Assembly (NCBI GenBank): GCA_020721065.1
Contig: DYNM01000006.1
Location: 57,744-121,743 of the forward strand
Length of the DNA stretch: 64,000 bases
From: Thiocystis violascens
Lineage (GTDB): Bacteria; Pseudomonadota; Gammaproteobacteria; Chromatiales; Chromatiaceae
Reading direction: 5' to 3'
Shown here: positions 35,347 through 43,967 of the stretch, one piece after another
Layout of the letters: each line of letters begins with the position of its first letter
Numbering within the stretch: the stretch's first letter is position 1
The notes under the pieces: model-generated
Databases searched by the model: none
The model's input: the letters and a program-made list of their open reading frames with translations, nothing else
Told to the model about the DNA's origin: nothing
Position numbers and translations under genes: made by a program

Positions 35347-35577
35347 ATGTATTATGAAATTTTGATTGAATGGGACGCTGAAGCCAATGTTTGGTATATT
35401 GAAAACAGCACAGTGCCCGGATTAGTAGGCGAGGCGGCAACATTAGATGCAATGCTGGCTTTATTGCAAACACGGGTACCAGAAATGCTTGCAGAAAATG
35501 GTTGCCCTGCCGATGACTCTATTCCGTTGCGGGTACTTACCACAACACATCTAGCGCAATTACAGCGGGTCGTTTGA
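35347..35577 (+). CDS. HicB-like antitoxin (DUF1902)
   Basis: 76 residues. The beginning MYYEILIEWDAEANVWYIENSTVPGL is the partial RNase-H-like HicB fold of the DUF1902 type, followed by LDAMLALLQTRVPEML. It would bind and neutralise the HicA toxin encoded next. Start chosen at the ATG behind GAGGAAAAG rather than an upstream frame that adds 31 unrelated residues. The stop overlaps the toxin start in TGATG. Confidence 0.8.
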   Translation: MYYEILIEWDAEANVWYIENSTVPGLVGEAATLDAMLALLQTRVPEMLAENGCPADDSIPLRVLTTTHLAQLQRVV

Positions 35578-35774
35578 TGGGTACAAATTTGACTCCTGTG
35601 TTAATTCAAACACTGCGAAAAGCAGGTTGTTTATTGATTAGACACGGCAAAGGCGACCACGATATTTGGGAAAGCCCAATTACCAAAAGACGTTTTCCTG
35701 TGGATGGGAAAATTATTTCCCGTCACATGGCGAATACCGTACTTAAACAAGCTGGATTGCCGCAAACGTTTTGA
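35577..35774 (+). CDS. hicA: HicA-family toxin
   Basis: 65 residues, double-stranded-RNA-binding-like mRNA interferase. Seen: the start LIQTLRKAGCLLIRHGKGDHDIW with the conserved His of the G-x-H motif (in GDHDIW), then FPVDGKIISRHMANTVLKQAGL. Encoded after its antitoxin, opposite to the usual hicA-hicB order but normal for DUF1902 pairs. Start at the ATG overlapping the antitoxin stop. Confidence 0.8.
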   Translation: MGTNLTPVLIQTLRKAGCLLIRHGKGDHDIWESPITKRRFPVDGKIISRHMANTVLKQAGLPQTF

Positions 35775-35836
35775 ATTTCGTTTACAAGCGTTTGGAAAAA
35801 TTATTTAGCTTATGCTGAATAGTTGCCACAATTGTA

Positions 35837-35858
35837 GGGTGCGCAGCAATGCGCACCC
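35837..35858. repeat. REP-like palindrome
   Basis: GGGTGCGCA / TGCGCACCC 9-bp stem with a GCAA tetraloop, between convergent hicA and the reductase gene. Resembles short dispersed palindromes common in gammaproteobacteria; it may also terminate transcription. Confidence 0.6.
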
Positions 35859-35872
35859 CCAATTCCGCGCCG

Positions 35873-37573
35873 TTATTTCTCGCGGGAATACGGCCAAGCG
35901 GAAATACCGCCTTCCATCACCTTCACATTATTCCAGCCATGCGCTTGTAAAATCGCCGCCACTTCATAACCACGCAACGATACGCGGCAATACACAATAA
36001 TCTCAGTGCTGCGCTCTTGCGGCAATTCGTGTAAACGACTGCGCAACGCGCCCTGCGGAATTAAAACTTCACCAATTCCTAACCGCAATTCTTCAAACTC
36101 AGCCGGGGTGCGCGTATCAATAATGAAACAAGCCGCGCCACGATCAACCCGCTGTTTGACTTCCGTGACCGATAAACCCTGCATTCTCCCCAGCAGTTTA
36201 TTTTCTAACACCTGCGCCGCGCTAATGACGTGATCCAGCGCCAGCGAATACGGCGGCGCATACGGCAAATCGGCATTCACTAAATCCGCGACGTTTAATT
36301 GTCCCCGAATTGCCATTGCTACCGTTGCCACCCGTTTGCTGGCTTCGCCGGGACCGATGCACTGAAAACCCAATACGCGCCCAGTTTTTCGATCCGCAAT
36401 CATTTTGCTAATCAACAGTTTGCCCTGCATATACGGCGGAATATCTAGTCCAGCAATCGTTGCCGTTTCAATATCCAACCCTAATTCCTGCGCCCGCCCA
36501 ACATTTAAGCCGGTAAAGCCAACCGTGTAATCAAAAATCTTGCAAATGCCGGTGTGAGTAATGCCCGGAAAAGTTGCGCTGCCCGTCGCAATGAGATTCT
36601 GTCCAATCACGCGACCTTGTAAATTGGCAATATCACCGTAAGGAGCGCGAACCTTTTCGCCGGTAATTAACGAGGTGCATTCAACACAATCACCGCCAGC
36701 GTAAATATCGGGATCGGATGTTTGCATGAATTCATTAACCGCAATTCCACCCGACGCGCCAATTTCTAATCCCGCAGCTTGCGCTAATCCGATATTCGGA
36801 CGCACACCGACTGCGACCACCGCTAATTGACACGGCAATTCGGTGCCGTTATCGAGCTTGACGCCCGTTAGCGCCCCGTTGTCGCCGAGAAATGCTGCCA
36901 CGCCATTGCCGGTGATGATGTCGGCGTCAAATCCGCGCACATGATTGGCAACCAATTTGGCGAGGTCTGGATCAAGAAATGGTAAAATCGACGCGGTTTT
37001 TTCAATCACCGTCGTATGAATACCGGCTAAATGCAGCGCCTCGCACACTTCAAAACCAATTAAACCGCCGCCAACTACAACTGCTCGCGTTGCTTGTTTT
37101 TGATCACGAATCGCACGAATTGCGTCAGCATCGCCGAGTGAATGCAGCGTGTAAATCCCATTCAAATCTGCACCTGGTAACGGGGGATATAACGCACTAG
37201 CGCCAGTGGCAATCACCAATTTGTCATACGCCACTGTGCTCAATTCACCGGTCGGTAAATGTTTGCAGGTAACGGTTTTCGCACTGCGATCAATGGTCAC
37301 TGCTTCAGTTAAAACCTTGGCTTCAATCCGTTTTGCAGCATTAAAAAAGTTGGGATCGCGGACAATTCCAGCGGAGGTGCAAATCAATTGATTGCGATCA
37401 TCAAATACGCCGCCAACGTAATATGGATAGCCGCAGGATGCCATGGATAAATCGGCTTCTTTTTGAATGATGGTGATATTGGCGTGTTCATCCATGCGCC
37501 GCGCTTTCGCGGCAGCTTTAGGTCCGGCAGCAGAACCACCAATGACGACGATATTAAGGGGTTGTGTGGACAT
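35873..37573 (-). CDS. CoA-disulfide reductase-like flavoprotein with rhodanese domain
   Basis: 566 residues. Seen: Rossmann GGSAAGPKAA at 12-21 (FAD), catalytic Cys in SMASCGYPYY at C47, a second dinucleotide fold GGGLIGFEV near 165, the DCVE flavin motif, then a C-terminal rhodanese domain with the active-site loop YCRVSLRGYE. The family (CoADR-rhodanese, Npsr-like) reduces CoA-disulfide or persulfide with NAD(P)H; here the fused rhodanese may pass sulfane sulfur. Start chosen at the ATG behind TTGGAG. Gene stands alone, facing hicA. A sulfur-metabolic role is inferred from the family. Confidence 0.9.
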   Translation of the reverse strand: MSTQPLNIVVIGGSAAGPKAAAKARRMDEHANITIIQKEADLSMASCGYPYYVGGVFDDRNQLICTSAGIVRDPNFFNAAKRIEAKVLTEAVTIDRSAKTVTCKHLPTGELSTVAYDKLVIATGASALYPPLPGADLNGIYTLHSLGDADAIRAIRDQKQATRAVVVGGGLIGFEVCEALHLAGIHTTVIEKTASILPFLDPDLAKLVANHVRGFDADIITGNGVAAFLGDNGALTGVKLDNGTELPCQLAVVAVGVRPNIGLAQAAGLEIGASGGIAVNEFMQTSDPDIYAGGDCVECTSLITGEKVRAPYGDIANLQGRVIGQNLIATGSATFPGITHTGICKIFDYTVGFTGLNVGRAQELGLDIETATIAGLDIPPYMQGKLLISKMIADRKTGRVLGFQCIGPGEASKRVATVAMAIRGQLNVADLVNADLPYAPPYSLALDHVISAAQVLENKLLGRMQGLSVTEVKQRVDRGAACFIIDTRTPAEFEELRLGIGEVLIPQGALRSRLHELPQERSTEIIVYCRVSLRGYEVAAILQAHGWNNVKVMEGGISAWPYSREK

Positions 37574-37979
37574 CAAATACTCCAAATAGATCACAATTAA
37601 AGAATACAAACCATGCTGTCCGTTACGCTTGAACGCACCGACACGCGCTGGGAATTATGCGACGAATGAGGCCAATAAAGAGTTGAAAATCCGCAGTCGG
37701 GTGCTGCCAAGTGCGGAGTCGCGCCAGCGGTTGCCCGCGCCCTCGGTGCGATAACTGCCTGAATTTTTTAAGCGAATTCTAAAATACCTTGCCATAAAAG
37801 CAAAAACAGTGGATACAGATGCGGCTGCCTTTGGAGTTTTTGCTGACTTTTTTTTGAATGGTTTGATGTTCACAGTTCACTTGATCCTGTAATATAGTGA
37901 CAAGTGTTGCCACGATTATTAGGATCATGGCGATTACACTTTGTAACATTCTTTCCACTACCATATCACGATAGAACCT
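37574..37979. other. Intergenic region upstream of the IS630 fragment
   Basis: About 400 bases. Both strands hold short open frames, including one on the minus strand (37655-37873) without a recognisable family. I see no RNA gene. It may hold decayed insertion-sequence DNA because an IS630 piece follows. Confidence 0.3.
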
Positions 37980-38195
37980 ATGCTCGATTACAGCTTACCC
38001 TCGAACAAAGTTGAAGAACTGCGTGCAAAACACCGTCATACCCACGACAAACGTGAAGCCGACCGTATTAAAGCGGTGGTGCTGCTTGCGGCGGGTTGGC
38101 CAGTCAATGATGTTGCTGAAGTGCTGCAAGTGAATCCGAACACTGTCCGCAATCATTTTCGCTGTTATCAAGAAGGCGGAATTGATGCGCTTTAG
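37980..38195 (+). pseudogene. N-terminal helix-turn-helix fragment of an IS630-family transposase
   Basis: 71 residues: KVEELRAKHRHTHDKREADRIKAV then WPVNDVAEVLQVNPNTVRNHF and the join to the catalytic part, CYQEGGIDAL. IS630 transposases continue with DDE residues; here a TAG stop comes immediately, followed by 18 bases and a terminator. Truncated, or kept as a small DNA-binding protein. No partner half is seen in the window. Confidence 0.75.
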
Positions 38196-38213
38196 TCATC
38201 AGGTTTGAAATAA

Positions 38214-38253
38214 AAAACGGTCGTCTTGTCATTCACAAGGCGACCGTTTTTTA
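38214..38253 (+). terminator. Long intrinsic terminator
   Basis: 16-bp stem (38214-38229 with 38235-38250, one G:U pair) with a 5-base loop and a T-rich tail. It lies 18 bases after the transposase fragment. Confidence 0.85.
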
Positions 38254-38310
38254 TTGCGCAGTACTCGCAGTTGCAATGGTAACGTACTTATTTAACAGGA
38301 GAATTTTAAG

Positions 38311-38694
38311 ATGGGTTTATTCAGTGGTTTGTTGGGTAATGCGTCAGTGGTGAGTGCCGATGATATGGCGCAGCAATTAGAACCAATTCTCGGCGCGGGT
38401 GAACAGGTTGAGTTAGCATTTCAATTGATCCGCGATCAATTTGTCTTCACGAATAAACGTTTGATTTTAATTGATAAGCAAGGACTCACCGGGTACAAAG
38501 TGGAATATCTGTCTATTCCTTATCGGTCAATCACGCGCTTTTCAATTGAAACAACTGGACATTTTGATTTAGATGCTGAAATGAAACTCTGGATTGGTAA
38601 TGATCCGCTGCCAATGGTGAAAGAGTTGCGCGGCAGTGACAATATCAGTGCGGTGCAAAAGGCGTTGGCAACCGCTGTATTGGGCGGTCATTAA
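38311..38694 (+). CDS. PH-domain (bPH_1-like) protein
   Basis: 127 residues. The core LRDQFVFTNKRLILIDKQG, the SIPYRSITRFSIETTGHFDLDAEMKLWI strands and the C-terminal VQKALATAVL helix resemble the YvbH/bPH_1 pleckstrin-like fold. Function unknown; such proteins are often induced in stress. AGGAG lies about eight bases before the ATG. Convergent to dnaQ, 9 bases apart. Confidence 0.8.
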   Translation: MGLFSGLLGNASVVSADDMAQQLEPILGAGEQVELAFQLIRDQFVFTNKRLILIDKQGLTGYKVEYLSIPYRSITRFSIETTGHFDLDAEMKLWIGNDPLPMVKELRGSDNISAVQKALATAVLGGH

Positions 38695-38703
38695 CGCCGT
38701 GAA

Positions 38704-39417
38704 TCACGATTGCAACCACAAACAATTGCCGCCACTCGCTTTCGCAATTGCCGCTAATCGCGCTTCATGCGCCGCAGTGCTGACGGCATCTGCTCGAATC
38801 ACCGGCAACGGCGGGCGGGTAGGATCAAATTGACGCGGAGCGGCGGCGGTCGTTACTGCGCCGCCATCCGCCGTTGCACCGCCCAGATGCAGCGTCACCT
38901 GCCCGCCGGTCATCGCCAAATACACTTCCGCTAAAATCTCGGCATCTAACAACGCCCCGTGCAAGGTGCGTTGGGTGTTATCGACTTGATAGCGTTTGCA
39001 CAGCGCATCCAAACTATTGCGTTGTCCGGGATGCCGTTGTCGCGCCAGCACCAGCGTGTCGCACACCGCCCCGCGTTCGGCGATGGTCGGCAGTCCGGGT
39101 TGCCAACGTTGCAGCTCGTGATTGAGAAAGCCGACATCAAACGGCGCGTTATGAATAATTAACTCGGCATCGCCGATATAAGCTAAAAATTCGGCGGCGA
39201 TCTCAGCAAAACGCGGTTTATCGGCCAGAAAAGCGCGGGTAATGCCGTGAACTTTGACGGCTTCGGCGTCGATCTCGCGCTCCGGTTGCAAATACTGATG
39301 AAAACGGTTGCCGGTCAGCCGCCGATCCACCAATTCCACGCAGCCGATTTCAATTAAGCGATGACCTTCTTCTGGACTCAAGCCGGTCGTTTCGGTATCC
39401 AGCACAATTTGTCGCAT
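38704..39417 (-). CDS. dnaQ: DNA polymerase III epsilon subunit (3'-5' exonuclease)
   Basis: 237 residues. Proofreading exonuclease of the replicative polymerase. Seen: Exo I LDTETTG at 7-13, Exo II HNAPFDVGFLNHE, Exo III HGALLDAEILAEVYLAM (His and Asp at expected spacing). A C-terminal tail after 180 is Ala/Pro-rich and should bind the alpha subunit. The ATG giving MRQIVLD is used; a TTG two codons earlier is also in frame. Followed on the same strand by rnhA and the methyltransferase, as in many gammaproteobacteria. Confidence 0.95.
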   Translation of the reverse strand: MRQIVLDTETTGLSPEEGHRLIEIGCVELVDRRLTGNRFHQYLQPEREIDAEAVKVHGITRAFLADKPRFAEIAAEFLAYIGDAELIIHNAPFDVGFLNHELQRWQPGLPTIAERGAVCDTLVLARQRHPGQRNSLDALCKRYQVDNTQRTLHGALLDAEILAEVYLAMTGGQVTLHLGGATADGGAVTTAAAPRQFDPTRPPLPVIRADAVSTAAHEARLAAIAKASGGNCLWLQS

Positions 39418-39440
39418 GTTCAAACCTTTGAAAAAAGTTT

Positions 39441-39570
39441 TTAGTTGTCAGTTTTCAGTTAAAAAATTAAATCCGTTGCTTGCTTGTTGTCGGTCTTTTT
39501 AAGTGCCAGATTAAAAAAATAACTTCTCATTTTTAACCAACTTTATTGACAACTGACAACTGAAAACTCA
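39441..39570. repeat. Inverted repeat between rnhA and dnaQ
   Basis: TTAGTTGTCAGTTTTCAGTT at 39441-39460 and its approximate complement at 39547-39570, about 85 bases apart and partly made of GACAACT units. It sits between rnhA and dnaQ on the same strand. May be the ends of a small mobile or miniature element. Confidence 0.55.
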
Positions 39571-40005
39571 ATCAAGCATCAAAATACCTTGTTGCGCCAA
39601 ACGATCAGCGCGTTCGTTGTCCACATGCCCAGCATGACCCTTGACCCACTGCCAGCGCACCGCGTGCCCGCCCAACGCCGCGTCGAGCCGTTCCCACAGA
39701 TCGCGGTTTTTCACCGGCTCCAAATTCGTCGTGCGCCAGCCGTTGCACTTCCAACGCGGCAACCATTCAGTCACGCCCCGCTGCACATATTGCGAATCGG
39801 TGGTAATCGTGAGTTCAGTTGGACGTTTGAGGATTTCCAGCGCCGCAATCACCGCCATCAACTCCATTCGATTATTCGTCGTCTCGCGCTCGCCGCCGCA
39901 CAATTCCTTCTCCAACGCCTGCCAGCGCAGCAACGCGCCCCAGCCACCCGGACCGGGATTGCCTTTGCACGCCCCATCAGTAAACACCTGCAACGCATCA
40001 GACAT
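39568..40005 (-). CDS. rnhA: Ribonuclease HI
   Basis: 145 residues; degrades RNA of RNA-DNA hybrids. Catalytic residues fall at D10, E48, D70 and D134 and the His at 124, numbered exactly as in E. coli RNase HI, which supports starting at this ATG and not four codons upstream. Motifs [14 protein letters not shown] and KGHAGH seen. The start overlaps the upstream methyltransferase stop by eight bases. GC-rich. Confidence 0.95.
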   Translation of the reverse strand: MSDALQVFTDGACKGNPGPGGWGALLRWQALEKELCGGERETTNNRMELMAVIAALEILKRPTELTITTDSQYVQRGVTEWLPRWKCNGWRTTNLEPVKNRDLWERLDAALGGHAVRWQWVKGHAGHVDNERADRLAQQGILMLD

Positions 40006-40774
40006 GACCAGTTCCATTTCTACGAGTCGTCGGGCGCACTGCCGTACCCGTCAACAGCGGACAGCGCCGTGACCACGCTGGTTTTAAGGGCGTGAGAATG
40101 GCGACCTGTTTTACAGCGCGGATCGCGTACACCCCGCCCAAAAATGGCCAAAACCGTTGTCCCAACGCATCAAGCAGCGCACAACTATCATCATCACGTT
40201 CAGACAGCAGCGGACAAAACAGCAGATGCTCGCGTGCCTCCAGCGCAAATCCCGCCTGCGCCAGCCAATGTTCCACCTGCGCTGCCGTGTGCAACCGCCC
40301 CGGTGTCGGCAACTGCTGGCGCATCCCCGGCCACCATCGCCACAACCCGCCCACGCTCAACGCATTAAATCCCACCACCACCACACGCCCATTCGGAATC
40401 AACACCCGCTCCGCCTCGCCCAGCACCTGCTGCGGCTCCGCGCTGCATTCCAACGTGTGCAGCAGCAACAGCGCGTCCACGCTCTCAGTCGCCACCGGCA
40501 GCGCCGTCTCCGCGCCAATAATCGTCAACCCGTCGTAAACGCTGTCCGCCAGCGGCGTCACCAACACCTGCTGGCGAATCCGACTCGCAGCAACCACCTC
40601 CGCTGGCGGCGGCAGAGCGCCAACGTGTACCAAGTAATAACCAAAAACCGTCGCTAACAGCCGGTGGATACAGGCATTTTCCTGCCGTGCCACTGCCAGC
40701 CCCAACGGCGTGCGATACCAGCGGTGCAGCTCAATCAAAGCGGCTTGATGGCGATGGCGATGCGCAGCAGTCAT
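39998..40774 (-). CDS. SAM-dependent methyltransferase, YafS-like
   Basis: 258 residues. Class I methyltransferase, though motif I is poorly conserved; the conserved parts are [20 protein letters not shown] and [16 protein letters not shown] (motif III/IV-like). Position directly upstream of rnhA on the same strand matches yafS in E. coli. Substrate unknown. Start chosen at the ATG behind AGGAA (7-8 base spacing); a longer frame upstream is not supported. Divergent from mltD, with a 180-base gap. Confidence 0.75.
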   Translation of the reverse strand: MTAAHRHRHQAALIELHRWYRTPLGLAVARQENACIHRLLATVFGYYLVHVGALPPPAEVVAASRIRQQVLVTPLADSVYDGLTIIGAETALPVATESVDALLLLHTLECSAEPQQVLGEAERVLIPNGRVVVVGFNALSVGGLWRWWPGMRQQLPTPGRLHTAAQVEHWLAQAGFALEAREHLLFCPLLSERDDDSCALLDALGQRFWPFLGGVYAIRAVKQVAILTPLKPAWSRRCPLLTGTAVRPTTRRNGTGHV

Positions 40775-40954
40775 GCGGAAGTTCCTGAAAAATAAGGCGC
40801 TCAAACGTGCAATTTGGCGTTGCTGAAATGGCGCAGTGACCACCAGCACCGGCTGGCAATGTCTGGAATTATCGCCGCCCTTTGCGTATGATGCCTCATC
40901 AATAAAATAAATTGTTACTTAATCAAGAAGTTAAGTAGCTTAAAAGAGGTACTC

Positions 40955-42097
40955 ATGCTTGATGCGACACTTTTTGGACGCACCGCCTGTGCGCTAGGCA
41001 TCCTGACCTTACCGATTCTTTCTGGCTGCGCGAAGCAACCAACTGTCACCAACTCCACCTCTTATCAAGACACCTACGCCAGTTCTGGTGCCGTGTCAGC
41101 GCGGGATTATGGCTTTGTTCGTCCCGCCCGCAGTGCCGACGAGATGGGCACTGCCGCCAGTCGCCGCCGCATCGTCCAACCCAACAACATGCTTGCCAGC
41201 GGTGGCGATCTGTGGAATCGGGTACGAGCGGGAATGCGGCTTGATCTCCACGCCAACACCCGCATCGACACCAAGTTTGACCAATTCCGCCGTGATCCGC
41301 GCTATTTAGAAAAGATGTCGGCCAAAGCCTCGCCGTATCTCCCCACCATCGTCAATGAAATTGAACAACGCGGCTTGCCGATGGAGCTGGCGCTGTTGCC
41401 GCATATTGAAAGCCGTTACAACCCCGCTGCCACCTCGCCCAAAGCTGCCGGTGGCATGTGGCAATTCATGCCCTACACGGCGCGAGAAATGGGGCTGCGG
41501 CTGGATCAAAACTACGACGAGCGCCGCGACGTGCTCGCCTCAACTCGCGCTGCGCTGGATTATTTGACGCAGATCAATCGGCGCTTCAATGGCGATTGGG
41601 CGCTGACGATGGCGGCATATAACTGCGGCCCGGCGCGAGTCGCCGCAGCGATGGATGCGAATCGCCGCGCTGGTAAACCGACGGATTTTTGGGCGCTGGA
41701 TTTGCCGACGGAAACCGAGCAGTACGTCCCACAAATTCTCGCTGCCGCTCGCCTCGTCACCGATGCCCGCAACTATGGGCTGCGCTTGCCGGCAATTGCG
41801 GATCAACCGCGTCGTGAGATGTTGGTCAGTCGGGAGCCGATGAATCTGGTCAAGGTCGCCACCGCCAGCGGCGTTGAGTTTGCCGAGATTCAGCGGTTGA
41901 ATCCTGAGATCAAATCGCGCTGGCTGGGCAACAAAGACATCACGCAATTGACCGTCCCCGCTGGCACCGGTGCCAAGTTGAGCGCCGCTTCCGCCAAAGT
42001 GGTGCAGGTCAAACCGCTGCCGGCGGTATTAGATCGCGCCAGCGCCAGCCGCTCACAACGACCATCCACGCTGGCGAGTTTTGGTTCTGACAGTTAA
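40955..42097 (+). CDS. mltD: Membrane-bound lytic murein transglycosylase D-like lipoprotein
   Basis: 380 residues. Cleaves peptidoglycan glycan strands in the periplasm. Seen: lipobox ILSGC with Cys25 after a signal peptide, SLT domain with catalytic Glu152 in HIESRYNP, AAGGMWQFMP, and AAYNCGPARV. The C-terminal part has one LysM-like segment (GVEFAEIQRLNPEIK), fewer than in E. coli MltD. GAGG precedes the ATG; the upstream region has a 7-bp inverted repeat (TACTTAA/TTAAGTA). The btuC-like gene starts 11 bases after it. Confidence 0.9.
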   Translation: MLDATLFGRTACALGILTLPILSGCAKQPTVTNSTSYQDTYASSGAVSARDYGFVRPARSADEMGTAASRRRIVQPNNMLASGGDLWNRVRAGMRLDLHANTRIDTKFDQFRRDPRYLEKMSAKASPYLPTIVNEIEQRGLPMELALLPHIESRYNPAATSPKAAGGMWQFMPYTAREMGLRLDQNYDERRDVLASTRAALDYLTQINRRFNGDWALTMAAYNCGPARVAAAMDANRRAGKPTDFWALDLPTETEQYVPQILAAARLVTDARNYGLRLPAIADQPRREMLVSREPMNLVKVATASGVEFAEIQRLNPEIKSRWLGNKDITQLTVPAGTGAKLSAASAKVVQVKPLPAVLDRASASRSQRPSTLASFGSDS

Positions 42098-42108
42098 ATC
42101 AGCAGTTT

Positions 42109-43101
42109 ATGGCTGATTCCCGCTTGATTTTGAGCAGTGGGCTACCGCTGCTCCTACTCCTCAGCTTGTTGGCGCTCACCATCGGCGCTGCACCTCTCAC
42201 CTATGCTGAAGTCGCTGCCGGTCTGCTCGGCATTGGCAGCGAAGAACACTGTTTAATCGTCCAACAGATTCGGCTGCCGCGAGTGCTATTAGCGTGGCTG
42301 GTGGGTGCAGCGCTCGGTACTTCGGGCGCGGCATTACAAGGCTTGCTGCGTAATCCACTGGCAGAACCGGGGTTATTGGGCATTTCCGCCAGCGCCAGCC
42401 TCGGCGCGGTGCTGGTGCTGTCTTGCGGTCTCACCAGCGTGAATCTATGGCTGCTGCCGACGGGCGCGATGACGGCAGCGCTGGTGACGACGACGGCGCT
42501 GTATTTGTTGACGCGCCAACGTGCCAATAATTTGACGCTCATCTTGGCAGGCGTGGCGTTATCGGCGCTCGCCAGTGCGTTGACATCGCTGGTGCTCAAT
42601 CTCGCGCCCAATCCAACTGATGTGCAGGACATTGTGTTGTGGCTGCTGGGTTCGATCAGCGACCGCAGCCTGACTGATGTCTGGCTGTGTCTGCCGTTTG
42701 TGATTTTGGGACTGGGTTTACTGCTGCGTTGCGCCCCGGCGTTAGAAGTGCTGGCGCTGGGTGAAGCAGAAGCCAGCAGTCTCGGCGTGGAGGTGGCACG
42801 AGTGCGCGGACAAATCATCATTGGCGTGGCGCTGTGCGTCGGTGCCACTGTCGCCATCGCCGGCAGCATCGGCTTTGTCGGTTTAGTGGTGCCACATGTG
42901 CTGCGGCGGCTGGTCGCACAACGTCCGGGTCGCCTGCTGTGGCCGAGTGCTATCGGCGGCGCAGTGCTGGTGGTGGCCGCAGATGTGATGGTGCGGCTGT
43001 TGGATACGCCGAAAGAATTGATGCTCGGCGTGGTCACGGCGCTGTTAGGTGCGCCCTTTTTTCTCGGCTTGGTGCTGCGCACGCGCAGCGAACTCGGATG
43101 A
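42109..43101 (+). CDS. FecCD/BtuC-family ABC transporter permease
   Basis: 330 residues with about ten hydrophobic helices. Seen: the family start LPRVLLAWLVGAALGTSGAALQG, then NPLAEPGLLGIS and the C-terminal VVTALLGAPFFLGLVL. Imports iron complexes, haem or cobalamin across the inner membrane; the ligand cannot be told. No substrate-binding protein and no B12 riboswitch are visible. It follows mltD by 11 bases and overlaps the ATPase by four bases. Confidence 0.85.
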   Translation: MADSRLILSSGLPLLLLLSLLALTIGAAPLTYAEVAAGLLGIGSEEHCLIVQQIRLPRVLLAWLVGAALGTSGAALQGLLRNPLAEPGLLGISASASLGAVLVLSCGLTSVNLWLLPTGAMTAALVTTTALYLLTRQRANNLTLILAGVALSALASALTSLVLNLAPNPTDVQDIVLWLLGSISDRSLTDVWLCLPFVILGLGLLLRCAPALEVLALGEAEASSLGVEVARVRGQIIIGVALCVGATVAIAGSIGFVGLVVPHVLRRLVAQRPGRLLWPSAIGGAVLVVAADVMVRLLDTPKELMLGVVTALLGAPFFLGLVLRTRSELG

Positions 43102-43898
43102 CGATGACTCTCAACGTTACGGCGCTCACCGTCCACAGCGGACAGCGGCAGTTGGTGCGCGAGCTATCGTTTCAAGTGCAGCGCGGCGAATTGCTGGGCG
43201 TGATTGGGCCGAATGGCGCGGGCAAAAGCACGGTCATAAAAGCCATCGCGCAGGTGCGGCGCTATCACGGACAGATCACGCTCAACGGGCAGATATTGGC
43301 GAACTTGCCGCCGTTAGAACGCGCCCGCCACGTCGCCTATCTCAGTCAAGAAGATGCGCTGCAATGGGCGCTGACAGTGGAGGATTTCGTCAGCTTGGGA
43401 CGCTATCCGCATCGCCGCTGGTGGAACGATGAGCGCCAGCGAGCAACCGATCACGCGGCAATTACCCACGCTCTCCACGTTACCGACACTTGGGCACTGC
43501 GCCAGCGCCCGGTGACAACGCTGTCTGGTGGCGAACGAGCGCGAGTGCGACTGGCGCGAGTGTTGGCGGTGGAAGCGGCGCTGGTGCTGGCTGACGAACC
43601 GCTGGCGGCGCTTGATCCGCGTCACCAATTGCAGCTCATGGCGCTGTTGCAAGCGCATTGTCGGGCGGGAATCAGCATCATCTTGGTGCTGCACGATTTG
43701 ACCTTGGCAAGCCGGTTTTGTGATCGCCTGCTGTTGCTGCAACATGGGCAACTCATCGCCAGCGGTACGCCGAGTGCTGTATTGACGACTGCCAATTTGC
43801 GCACGGTTTACGGCATCACGGCGCTGCGGGGTGAACATCAGAATCAGGCATATTTGTTGCCTTGGTCAGCAGCAGAGACGTTGCCCATCAATCATTAA
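43098..43898 (+). CDS. ABC transporter ATP-binding protein, BtuD/FecE type
   Basis: 266 residues. Seen: Walker A GPNGAGKST, signature LSGGERARVRLARVLA, Walker B ALVLADEPLAALD, and the switch His in LVLHDLTLA. Partner of the permease just before it, start overlapping in ATGA. The Q-loop LSQED is intact. Powers uptake of the same unknown chelate. Confidence 0.9.
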   Translation: MTMTLNVTALTVHSGQRQLVRELSFQVQRGELLGVIGPNGAGKSTVIKAIAQVRRYHGQITLNGQILANLPPLERARHVAYLSQEDALQWALTVEDFVSLGRYPHRRWWNDERQRATDHAAITHALHVTDTWALRQRPVTTLSGGERARVRLARVLAVEAALVLADEPLAALDPRHQLQLMALLQAHCRAGISIILVLHDLTLASRFCDRLLLLQHGQLIASGTPSAVLTTANLRTVYGITALRGEHQNQAYLLPWSAAETLPINH

Positions 43899-43967
43899 CA
43901 ATTGCCAACTTAATCAGGCAGTTGTATGAATAAGCGCGTCATCTTGGATTCATTTGGAGGGATTTTT

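Noticed and set aside
37655..37873. Minus-strand open frame of 72 codons upstream of the IS630 fragment
   Set aside because: No recognisable family, no ribosome-binding site; kept only as a note.
42109..43898. Cobalamin specificity (btuCD) of the ABC importer
   Set aside because: No btuF, TonB receptor or B12 riboswitch is present; left as chelate importer.
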